From Candidatus Aphodoplasma excrementigallinarum (lineage in GTDB: Bacteria > Bacillota > Clostridia > UBA1381 > UMGS1253): a stretch of DNA of 5,936 nucleotides. The notes beneath the pieces were generated by a model. The model saw only the letters and a program-made list of their open reading frames with translations. It was not told the origin of the DNA and made no database searches. The first letter of the stretch is position 1. Each line of letters opens with the position of its first letter. The DNA lies in contig DVOF01000071.1 in assembly GCA_018713805.1 (NCBI GenBank), positions 1-5,936 of the forward strand, written 5' to 3'. The translations under genes were made by a program, and so were the position numbers. This document shows, piece by piece, positions 1-4,144 of this stretch.

Positions 1-558
1 GATGTGTTCAACATCCTGCTGCAAATCCTGGAAGACGGTATCCTGACCGACTCGCAGGGACGGCGCGTCGACTTCCGCAATACGGTCATCATCATGACCT
101 CGAATATCGGCGCACGGCTGATTACGGCAGAAAAGGGCCAGACGCTTGGCTTCTCTGCACCGAGCGAGGACGCGGAAGAGAAAAACTACGAAAAAATCAA
201 AGAGGATGTGCTCGGCGAGCTCAAGAAGCACTTCCGTCCGGAGTTTTTGAACCGGATTGACGATATCATTGTGTTCCACCAGCTCACTGAGGACGAGATC
301 AAGCAGATCGCATCCTTGATGCTCTCCACGCTGACAAAGCGGCTGGCGGAGAACGGCATCACGGCGACGTTCACGGACGAGGCTGTGGCGCAGATCGCGA
401 AGGAGGGCTTCGACCCGGTATACGGCGCAAGGCCGCTGCGGCGGGCCATCCAGTCAAAGATTGAGGACCTGCTGGCAGAAAAGATGCTCGAAAACAACAT
501 CAAGGAGGGCGACAGCGTTACCGTCGGCGTCGAGGACGGCAAGCTGGCTGTCGTATAA
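1..558 (+). CDS. clpC: ClpC-type AAA+ Clp ATPase, C-terminal 185 residues (5' partial)
   Basis: This is the C-terminal end of a class I Clp/Hsp100 ATPase, the cytoplasmic unfoldase that feeds substrates to ClpP. The frame is open to the window edge, so the N-domain, first AAA+ module and second Walker A/B motifs lie outside. Visible in the second AAA+ module are the DVFNILLQILEDG stretch that follows Walker B (residues 1-13), sensor 1 TSN (33-35), the arginine finger in FRPEFLNRID (78-87, R85) and sensor 2 GARPLRR (142-148). A TLGF segment (48-51) sits where ClpC carries its ClpP-binding [LIV]GF loop. ClpB lacks this loop, which favours ClpC over ClpB. The gene ends with TAA and an intrinsic terminator follows 12 bp later, so it is the last gene of its transcript. 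Confidence 0.93.
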   Translation, partial: DVFNILLQILEDGILTDSQGRRVDFRNTVIIMTSNIGARLITAEKGQTLGFSAPSEDAEEKNYEKIKEDVLGELKKHFRPEFLNRIDDIIVFHQLTEDEIKQIASLMLSTLTKRLAENGITATFTDEAVAQIAKEGFDPVYGARPLRRAIQSKIEDLLAEKMLENNIKEGDSVTVGVEDGKLAVV

Positions 559-570
559 TGCATACAGGAA

Positions 571-603
571 AAACCACCGGCTTAAAAGGCCGGTGGTTTT
601 TTT
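571..603 (+). terminator. Intrinsic terminator after clpC
   Basis: An 11-bp perfect stem (571-581 with 589-599) and a 7-nt loop are followed by a T run to 603. The A run before the stem gives a weaker U-tract on the minus strand, so it may act in both directions. Confidence 0.93.
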
Positions 604-636
604 ATGGCACAATACAACACAACAGCAACCGGGTAC

Positions 637-670
637 AAAAATAAGCGTCCCGCCCAAACAGGCAGGACGC
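637..670 (-). terminator. Intrinsic terminator of the flavodoxin operon
   Basis: Read on minus, a 10-bp stem (670-661 with 654-645, one G-T wobble) and a 6-nt loop are followed by TTATTTTT. It lies about 70 bp beyond the flavodoxin stop and faces the clpC terminator in this convergent gap. Confidence 0.85.
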
Positions 671-695
671 CTATCTCTATAAAATTAGGGGGGTA

Positions 696-729
696 TGCCG
701 GCCGCCCCATCCCGGCCGGGCGGACGGCA
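696..729 (-). repeat. GC-rich inverted repeat just after the flavodoxin stop
   Basis: Arms 696-707 and 718-729 pair at 11 of 12 positions around a 10-bp spacer, starting 8 bp past the flavodoxin stop codon. No T run follows on minus, so it is not a terminator by itself. It could protect the mRNA 3' end. Confidence 0.6.
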
Positions 730-737
730 CGCACGCT

Positions 738-1160
738 TTACGCCAACGCCTTGCCGAGCGCCATGCACGCCGCGTTTGCCTCGTCGTCCGGCGCCTCGTT
801 GCAAATCACGCTCTCGCACGCCAGCACAGCGCCGTCGCTACGGCAGGTATCCTCCCACGTGCGCATCCACTCGCCGTCGCCCCAGCCGTACGAGCCGAAC
901 AGGGCGATCTTTTTCCCGTTCAGCTTTGGCTCGCACACGCTGAACATCGGCGCAAACTCGTCTTCCTCGAGCTGTTCCGCCCCCATGGAAGGGCACCCGA
1001 ACGCAACTGCGTCGTATTCGTCCATTTTGCCGGCGTCAAACTCCGACGCAGTGAGCAAATCCACCTCTGCGCCCGCTTCCTTTGCGCCTGCCGCCACCTG
1101 CGCCGCCATGGCCTCTGTGTTACCTGTACCGCTCCAATAAACAACTGCTACTTTACTCAT
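738..1160 (-). CDS. Short-chain flavodoxin
   Basis: This is a 140-aa FMN-binding electron carrier, acting in the cytoplasm as a low-potential redox shuttle that can replace ferredoxin. Three family regions are visible. The phosphate loop YWSGTGNTE spans residues 8-16. The 50s loop begins GCPSMGAE (55-62), with an acidic run after it. The 90s loop contains GSYGWGDGEW (89-98), with aromatic Y91 and W93 placed to stack on the isoalloxazine. The length is normal for a bacterial short-chain flavodoxin. The ATG start at 1160 has an AGAGG ribosome binding site 8 nt upstream. It is the last gene of a three-gene operon, 31 bp after the DUF3793 gene. Flavodoxins are commonly induced by iron shortage, which fits the repressor-type palindromes at the operon promoter, but the electron partner cannot be read from the window. 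Confidence 0.93.
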   Translation of the reverse strand: MSKVAVVYWSGTGNTEAMAAQVAAGAKEAGAEVDLLTASEFDAGKMDEYDAVAFGCPSMGAEQLEEDEFAPMFSVCEPKLNGKKIALFGSYGWGDGEWMRTWEDTCRSDGAVLACESVICNEAPDDEANAACMALGKALA

Positions 1161-1191
1161 GCTTTTGACCTCTTTTCTCTAAAATTCAATC

Positions 1192-1737
1192 TCATGCAGC
1201 CACGGTGAGCTGCCGGACTGTTTTCCCCTCATGATAGCGCCGCGCATAGATTTCGCGGCACTTCTGAAACTGTGCAAACCGGCGCTGCGCCTCGCATACG
1301 TTGCCGTATACCTTCCAGCAGCCGCTGCACTTGCAGTTTTTCCCGCCGTTGCGGATAAACCCGATCACGTCGCCGAGCGGATAGCCCAAAAAGATCCCGA
1401 TCTCGTGCGGGAAGCCCTCCCCCTCCTGAATCCTTTGCCGCAGGTGTGCGAGCGCATACTCCGGCGCGGCAGACGTATACCCATACGCGGCGAGGAACCG
1501 CGCCACGCCGGGCCGGCGCAGGTCAGCGCACAAATGCGACCTGCGGCACACGTAGACAAGCGCCCTTCCGCCGCAAAAGCGCAAAGCCGTCAAAAAAATC
1601 CCCTTTTCCTGAAGCTGGGCGTTCCACTCCGCAAGCTGGCGCGAGAGCTCCTCGCGGGAAACCGCAAAGCAAAACAGGCTCGCCGTCTTGAGCGAGGCCA
1701 GCGTCGGCGCACAGTGTGCGATCAGGTATTTTTCCAC
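1192..1737 (-). CDS. DUF3793 family protein
   Basis: This 181-aa protein is of unknown function. From memory it matches the DUF3793 family: the N-terminal HCAPTLASLKTASLF (8-22), the central FPHEIGIFLGYPLGDVIGFI (109-128), and GGKNCKCSGCWKVYGN (131-146). It has no signal peptide or membrane segment. Ten cysteines are present, including a C-x-C-x2-C cluster (135, 137, 140) followed by C148 and C160, which might bind metal or be redox-active (inference). The start is GTG at 1737, chosen because GAAGGAGGG lies 6 nt upstream. The preceding DUF2325 stop codon is only 14 bp away, so the two are probably translationally coupled. Its position between DUF2325 and flavodoxin suggests a shared redox or metal-linked role. 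Confidence 0.85.
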   Translation of the reverse strand: MEKYLIAHCAPTLASLKTASLFCFAVSREELSRQLAEWNAQLQEKGIFLTALRFCGGRALVYVCRRSHLCADLRRPGVARFLAAYGYTSAAPEYALAHLRQRIQEGEGFPHEIGIFLGYPLGDVIGFIRNGGKNCKCSGCWKVYGNVCEAQRRFAQFQKCREIYARRYHEGKTVRQLTVAA

Positions 1738-1751
1738 AGCGCGTCCCTCCT

Positions 1752-2042
1752 TCAGTTTGCCACAGCGCGGTACTCCGTCAGCGCCGCGCGTAGGGCTGTC
1801 GCGCTGCTCGTATGGATTTTTGTGACCGGGATACTGTTCTTTTTTGCCTCTTGGGTCACGCTCAGCACCATTTTGTGCGACACGGTGCTGATGAACAAAA
1901 TCAGCAAATCGGGATAGCCCATCTTTTTCCGAAGCGAGCCGTTTTCCTTTGTAAAAACTTTGGCTTTAAAGCCGTGCTCCTTACAGATCGTCTCGTACTG
2001 GTTGGCCATCCGTTCGTTGCCGCCTACAATTACTACGCTCAT
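1752..2042 (-). CDS. DUF2325 family protein
   Basis: This 96-aa protein of unknown function is a stand-alone DUF2325 domain. It begins MSVVIVGG, a beta strand with a glycine turn like the start of a small Rossmann-type fold. It continues with RMANQYETICKEHG (11-24), PDLLILFISTVSHKM (44-58) and a C-terminal helix after HTSSATALRAAL (77-88). It is predicted soluble. An ATG at 2048 would add two residues, but the ribosome binding site AAAGGAG touches that codon directly. It lies 6 nt before the ATG at 2042, which is therefore the better start. It is the first gene of the operon, about 150 nt downstream of the inferred transcription start. A nucleotide- or metal-sensing role is possible but not shown. 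Confidence 0.85.
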   Translation of the reverse strand: MSVVIVGGNERMANQYETICKEHGFKAKVFTKENGSLRKKMGYPDLLILFISTVSHKMVLSVTQEAKKNSIPVTKIHTSSATALRAALTEYRAVAN

Positions 2043-2115
2043 GTGCATCTCCTTTCCACTGGAAACTGTATGGTTTTTGCTTTGGCCCTGCCGGCCGCCG
2101 CATCATTTGCATATC

Positions 2116-2131
2116 GTTAGTTTTAACTAAC
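2116..2131. promoter_or_regulatory. Operator-like palindrome, copy 1 (GTTAGT-N4-ACTAAC)
   Basis: GTTAGTTTTAACTAAC has two perfect 6-bp arms around a 4-bp spacer. It lies within the DUF2325 leader, about 60 bp past the inferred start point. The TTAG...CTAA symmetry recalls binding sites of DtxR/IdeR/MntR-type metalloregulators, a likeness from memory only. A near-identical copy lies at 2175-2190. Confidence 0.7.
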
Positions 2132-2135
2132 TATA

Positions 2136-2162
2136 GGCGAATAAAAATACGGGTTATTCGCC
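2136..2162. repeat. 9-bp perfect inverted repeat between the two operators
   Basis: GGCGAATAA (2136-2144) and TTATTCGCC (2154-2162) flank a 9-bp spacer, almost centred between the two GTTAGT palindromes. In the minus-strand transcript it forms a hairpin in the leader. No U run follows it, so it is not an intrinsic terminator. Confidence 0.75.
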
Positions 2163-2174
2163 CATTATCTCTTT

Positions 2175-2190
2175 GTTAGTTTTGACTAAC
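2175..2190. promoter_or_regulatory. Operator-like palindrome, copy 2 (GTTAGT-N4-ACTAAC)
   Basis: GTTAGTTTTGACTAAC has the same 6-bp arms as copy 1 and differs by one base in the spacer. It begins about 8 bp downstream of the -10 hexamer of the minus-strand promoter, on the transcription start region, where a bound repressor would block initiation. Confidence 0.75.
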
Positions 2191-2197
2191 CATTGAC

Positions 2198-2226
2198 AGT
2201 TTACTACATTACACAAAGAAAGTCAA
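2198..2226 (-). promoter_or_regulatory. Sigma-A-type promoter of the DUF2325-DUF3793-flavodoxin operon
   Basis: On minus, TTGACT (2226-2221) is separated by exactly 17 bp from TAAACT (2203-2198). The predicted start is near 2191, next to operator copy 2, leaving a leader of about 150 nt. Confidence 0.65.
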
Positions 2227-2362
2227 GTAAATTTTTATATTTCTTTTCCTTTTGCTCCTATGTTTTACAACGCCGCTTTTTGTCCCATTGTAAGCTTATC
2301 CACAAACCCGGCGGAATATTCCCGCTCCCTTTGCAAATAATAGCAGCAAGGAGGGATATCGC

Positions 2363-2566
2363 ATGCACTATTCAAATTTGCACGAGCTTATCACGCACAG
2401 CCAAAGCAGCCGGGCGTTTTTCCTCTCACTTCCACGCGCGGCGCAATGCGCGCTGCACGGCTACGGCGAGCACGTCCATTCAGCCGCAGAGCTGCACGCC
2501 GCGGCGCGCGCAGTGCAGAGCGTCGCGCATGTGGCGCGGCTTGGCGGGTGGGACGCCACAAAATAA
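2363..2566 (+). CDS. Conserved-looking small protein, 67 aa, function unknown
   Basis: This is a small soluble protein starting MHYSNLHELI. The start is well supported by AAGGAGGG with 7-nt spacing to the ATG. It is predicted to be mostly helical and alanine/histidine-rich, with six histidines (2, 7, 12, 32, 37, 39), no membrane segment and no signal peptide. The opening YSNLHELI followed by SSRAFFLSLP (15-24) resembles small hypothetical proteins I recall from Clostridia, but I cannot name a family. It is transcribed away from the flavodoxin operon and converges on the XRE gene at 2600, with a shared hairpin between them. It may share the operator region, though no plus-strand promoter was identified. 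The high GC of its second half also opens other frames, which lack ribosome binding sites. Confidence 0.7.
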   Translation: MHYSNLHELITHSQSSRAFFLSLPRAAQCALHGYGEHVHSAAELHAAARAVQSVAHVARLGGWDATK

Positions 2567-2570
2567 AACG

Positions 2571-2599
2571 GCAGCGTAGGCTTTTTTGTCCTGCGCTGC
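2571..2599. terminator. Hairpin terminator between convergent genes
   Basis: Arms 2571-2580 and 2590-2599 form a 10-bp stem with one G-T wobble around a 9-nt loop. On minus it is followed by CGTTTTATTTTG, so it best serves the XRE gene ending at 2600. On plus the T run lies in the loop and the downstream tract is weak, so termination of the small gene there is less certain. Confidence 0.65.
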
Positions 2600-2866
2600 T
2601 TACTCCTGCTTTTTGCCGTCTTCAAACAATTGCTCAATGGAAATATCCAGCACCTTGCTGATTTTCCATAAAGTGTACGGGCTTACGCCCTGCACGATTT
2701 TCTCGCTTTCCAGATTCCCAATCGTCGAGGTAGAGACATTCGCCAGCTCCGCCAGCCGCTCCTGCGTAATTTTATCCCGCCTCGAGCGGTTCAGATTGTA
2801 AAGCTGTCTCTGGTATTTGATCCTCTTCCCGATTGCGCGGTAAAACGCTTTCTCCTCATCATTCAT
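2600..2866 (-). CDS. XRE-family transcriptional regulator (Cro/C1-type HTH)
   Basis: This 88-aa DNA-binding protein consists almost entirely of one helix-turn-helix domain. A basic first helix (about 10-22) precedes a polar linker, LNRSRRDK (25-32). The HTH core is ITQERLAELANVSTSTIGNLESEK (33-56), and the closing helices include LWKISKVLDISIEQLF (66-81). No sensor or membrane domain is present, so it probably acts as a small dimeric repressor (inference). The start is ATG at 2866 with AGGAGGTGAT upstream, a near-perfect ribosome binding site. That site lies in the loop of an 11-bp perfect inverted repeat ending on the start codon, which could be its own operator or an RNA hairpin. Neither neighbour is clearly a target. 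The upstream gene on the same strand ends 125 bp away, so this gene is probably transcribed separately. Confidence 0.88.
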   Translation of the reverse strand: MNDEEKAFYRAIGKRIKYQRQLYNLNRSRRDKITQERLAELANVSTSTIGNLESEKIVQGVSPYTLWKISKVLDISIEQLFEDGKKQE

Positions 2867-2896
2867 GAGAATATCACCTCCTGAATGATATTCTCA
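2866..2896. promoter_or_regulatory. 11-bp perfect inverted repeat over the XRE ribosome binding site
   Basis: TGAGAATATCA (2866-2876) and TGATATTCTCA (2886-2896) flank a 9-bp spacer carrying the minus-strand AGGAGG. The A of the start codon is the last paired base. It is either an operator for autoregulation at the DNA level or an mRNA hairpin that presents the ribosome binding site in its loop. Confidence 0.8.
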
Positions 2897-2908
2897 CACA
2901 GTTAAGCA

Positions 2909-2935
2909 ATATTATCCATAGAGTGACCTTGACAA
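2909..2935 (-). promoter_or_regulatory. Possible promoter of the XRE gene at 2600
   Basis: On minus, TTGTCA (2935-2930) and TAATAT (2914-2909) are 15 bp apart, shorter than ideal. Transcription would begin just before the inverted repeat at 2866-2896. This is a weak call. Confidence 0.35.
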
Positions 2936-2952
2936 TTTGTCATTGCCAATGA
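2930..2952. repeat. Two overlapping 13-bp palindromes
   Basis: TGACAATTTGTCA (2930-2942) and TCATTGCCAATGA (2940-2952) are each perfect 6-bp inverted arms around one central base, and they overlap by 3 bp. They cover the possible -35 region of the XRE gene, where a regulator could bind. Confidence 0.55.
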
Positions 2953-2990
2953 TGTCTCTATCCTGTTACCGCAAGACGCATACCGTCACC

Positions 2991-3599
2991 TCAGCGGTAG
3001 ATGACGGTGTTTTTCACAAAGGGGAACAGATAATACAGCACCTTTACCTTGCAGTCGGAAAACCCGAGAAATTTCGCCCACGTATGGTCGGAAAAAAAGT
3101 TGAGCCGCAGCGGCCCTTCCTGCCGGACCATGTCCTCATGCAGCCGCAGCGGGTACAAAAGCGCGGCGCAATGCGGCTCCACAAGCGTGGATACGGACGG
3201 CACGACGGAGATCTGGTGCCGGCCGACGCGGTCAAGCTCGGCAATCACCCGGCAGAGCTTTTCCATGGGTTCGATATGTTCGAGCAGGCCAAACGTCAGT
3301 ACAAGGTCAAAGCTTTTGTCTGCGAAGGGAAGCGCCTGCGCGTCGGCCTGCACAAAACGGAAGTTTTCTTGCTCGATGGTATACGGTTTGATATCGACGC
3401 CGTATACCTCGTATTTGTCCGTGTCGCTCAAAAACTGTACCGCGTCCATCCCGTTTGCGCACCCGACCTCAAGAATCCGGTACTTTTTCTGCTCTGGCAG
3501 CGACAAAAGCCGCATTGCCGCGGAGAACCGGCGCTTTTTCAGCCCGTAGGAAAGCTTCTTCTTCCAAAACGAGTAAAACCTGCTCCTGCCTACGATCAT
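2991..3599 (-). CDS. Class I SAM-dependent methyltransferase
   Basis: This 202-aa soluble Rossmann-fold methyltransferase resembles the methyltransferase 11/UbiE-like group. With the start at 3599, motif I is ILEVGCANG (42-50), the acidic residue after strand 2 is D69 in VYGVDI, and D86 lies in the QADAQALPF stretch. The motif PFADKSFDLVLTFGLLEHI (91-109) covers strand 4 and the following loop. The substrate is unknown. No NPPY/DPPY motif is seen, so it is not a DNA adenine or cytosine-N4 enzyme. In-frame ATGs at 3635 and 3626 exist but lack a ribosome binding site, and the former lies above the predicted transcription start. GGGGAGG sits 6 nt before the ATG at 3599, which decides the start. 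It is divergent from the XRE gene at 3725 across a shared operator and is probably controlled by it. Confidence 0.88.
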   Translation of the reverse strand: MIVGRSRFYSFWKKKLSYGLKKRRFSAAMRLLSLPEQKKYRILEVGCANGMDAVQFLSDTDKYEVYGVDIKPYTIEQENFRFVQADAQALPFADKSFDLVLTFGLLEHIEPMEKLCRVIAELDRVGRHQISVVPSVSTLVEPHCAALLYPLRLHEDMVRQEGPLRLNFFSDHTWAKFLGFSDCKVKVLYYLFPFVKNTVIYR

Positions 3600-3637
3600 G
3601 GCGTTCCTCCCCTCAACAAAATTCATCAGCAACATCT

Positions 3638-3666
3638 ATTTTAGTACAAATATTTACTAATGTCAA
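3638..3666 (-). promoter_or_regulatory. Promoter of the methyltransferase gene
   Basis: On minus, consensus TTGACA (3666-3661) and TAAAAT (3643-3638) are exactly 17 bp apart. The -35 element lies in the centre of the long palindrome and the promoter spacer is one of its arms. The predicted start is near 3631. Confidence 0.85.
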
Positions 3667-3682
3667 TAGTAAATATTTGTAC
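3644..3682. promoter_or_regulatory. 39-bp divergent operator with 16-bp perfect inverted arms
   Basis: GTACAAATATTTACTA (3644-3659) and TAGTAAATATTTGTAC (3667-3682) are perfect reverse complements separated by 7 bp. Each arm has a self-complementary AAATATTT core, and the core centres are 23 bp apart, about two helical turns. This fits two adjacent dimer sites. It covers the methyltransferase -35 and spacer and abuts the XRE -10, so one bound regulator could control both genes. Confidence 0.82.
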
Positions 3683-3684
3683 CA

Positions 3685-3693
3685 TGTTATAAT
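3685..3693 (+). promoter_or_regulatory. Extended -10 promoter of the XRE gene at 3725
   Basis: TGTTATAAT is a perfect -10 hexamer (3688-3693) with the TGn extension. No good -35 is found at 16-18 bp upstream, which falls inside the operator arm. The extended -10 can compensate. Confidence 0.7.
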
Positions 3694-3724
3694 AATACAT
3701 AAATTGTAAGGCGGGCGGTTATTC

Positions 3725-3946
3725 ATGGATTATATTGAACGGATGCGAAATCTTCGCCAAGATCATGATTATACACAGAAATATGTTGCCACCGTGCTTG
3801 GGACGTCCCAGACCATGTACGCACGTTATGAGCGCGGCGCAAATGAACTGCCGATCCGCCATTTGATTACGCTTTGCCGGCTTTACCGCGTGTCGGCCGA
3901 CTATTTGCTTGGGCTTGAAAAGGAGGCGCATTTGAAAGAAATGTGA
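3725..3946 (+). CDS. XRE-family transcriptional regulator (Cro/C1-type HTH), divergent from the methyltransferase
   Basis: This 73-aa protein is a single Cro/C1-type helix-turn-helix domain. Helix 1 includes YIERMRNLRQDHDY (3-16). The HTH TQKYVATVLGTSQTMYARYERG (17-38) has the typical recognition helix and the YERG turn. The closing segment ELPIRHLITLCRLYRVSADYLLGL (41-64) is a common ending in this family. No ligand-binding domain follows. A modest ribosome binding site, AAGGCGGG, precedes the ATG. The 39-bp palindrome directly upstream overlaps both its own promoter and the methyltransferase promoter, so it is the obvious candidate to bind there and repress both (inference). The next plus-strand gene, amtB, has its own promoter, and no clear terminator separates this gene from that region. 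Confidence 0.9.
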   Translation: MDYIERMRNLRQDHDYTQKYVATVLGTSQTMYARYERGANELPIRHLITLCRLYRVSADYLLGLEKEAHLKEM

Positions 3947-3954
3947 GACAAGCT

Positions 3955-4038
3955 TGCAAGTTTTAAGGTCTAAGAATCGAAAACACCTGTTTTTTGAGGT
4001 AATATTTGATATTTTTTTATGAATCCTGCAAGTTTTAA
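3955..4038 (+). repeat. Pair of 12-bp direct repeats upstream of amtB
   Basis: TGCAAGTTTTAA occurs exactly at 3955-3966 and 4027-4038, 72 bp apart (about seven helical turns). The second copy ends 8 bp before the -35 of the amtB promoter, a usual place for an activator site. AAGCTTG also occurs next to each copy (3950-3956 and 4043-4049). Confidence 0.55.
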
Positions 4039-4046
4039 AAAAAAGC

Positions 4047-4075
4047 TTGATTTTTATTGGCCGCTTTGCTATAAT
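4047..4075 (+). promoter_or_regulatory. amtB-glnK promoter (sigma-A type, extended -10)
   Basis: TTGATT (4047-4052), a 17-bp spacer, then perfect TATAAT (4070-4075) with an upstream TG at 4067-4068. The predicted start is near 4082, just before the leader hairpin. A/T-rich DNA precedes the -35. Confidence 0.85.
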
Positions 4076-4086
4076 GGGTTTCGAAC

Positions 4087-4129
4087 AAAGGCGTTCCTAG
4101 TTTTTTAGGAACGCCTTTATTTTATTTTT
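4087..4129 (+). terminator. Terminator-like hairpin in the amtB leader (possible attenuator)
   Basis: A 13-bp perfect stem (4087-4099 with 4106-4118) and a 6-nt loop are followed by a T-rich tract (4116-4129). The tract runs straight into the AAGGAGG ribosome binding site at 4130-4136. It lies between the amtB promoter and the amtB start, so constant termination would silence the operon. It is either a conditional attenuator or a 5' stabilising hairpin. Confidence 0.75.
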
Positions 4130-4144
4130 AAGGAGGATGGTACT

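Larger units (their letters stand above)
2043..2362. other. 320-bp divergent intergenic control region
   Basis: This gene-free stretch holds the minus-strand promoter, the two GTTAGT palindromes, the inverted repeat between them and the operon leader. It also has a DnaA-box match, TTATCCACA at 2296-2304, and a 10-bp palindrome GGAATATTCC at 2313-2322. On the plus side, AAGGAGGG at 2348-2355 serves the small gene at 2363. I found no convincing plus-strand -35/-10 pair. No open frame here has a supporting ribosome binding site. Confidence 0.7.

Noticed and set aside
1231..1917. Long plus-strand open frame (228 aa) opposite the DUF3793 and DUF2325 genes
   Set aside because: It is antisense to two genes with recognised family motifs and good ribosome binding sites. 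Its own product is a low-complexity Ala/Arg/Pro-rich sequence with no recognisable domain and no ribosome binding site.
2363..2661. Alternative plus-strand frames in the GC-rich second half of the small gene
   Set aside because: They lack ribosome binding sites and their products are Arg/Ala-rich, as expected for shadow frames in GC-rich DNA.
2937..3644. Plus-strand open frame (235 aa) opposite the methyltransferase
   Set aside because: It is the antisense shadow of a gene with clear SAM-binding motifs. It also spans the methyltransferase promoter and shows no ribosome binding site or domain.
2991..3946. Restriction-modification unit with a C-protein-like XRE controller
   Set aside because: The methyltransferase lacks DNA methyltransferase catalytic motifs such as NPPY/DPPY or PCQ, and no restriction endonuclease gene is nearby.
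3965..4005. Weak stem (ACCT...AGGT) after the XRE gene as a terminator
   Set aside because: Only about 4 bp can pair and no proper U run follows the 3' arm.
4057..4070. Possible sigma-54 promoter (TTGGCC...TTTGCT) before amtB
   Set aside because: The GG and GC dinucleotides are 9 bp apart instead of the required 12. A good sigma-A promoter with extended -10 occupies the same place.
4087..4118. ANTAR-type dual hexaloop antitermination element in the amtB leader
   Set aside because: Only one hairpin is present. Its 6-nt loop is GTTTTT, without the A at position 1 and G at position 4 that the ANTAR motif needs.
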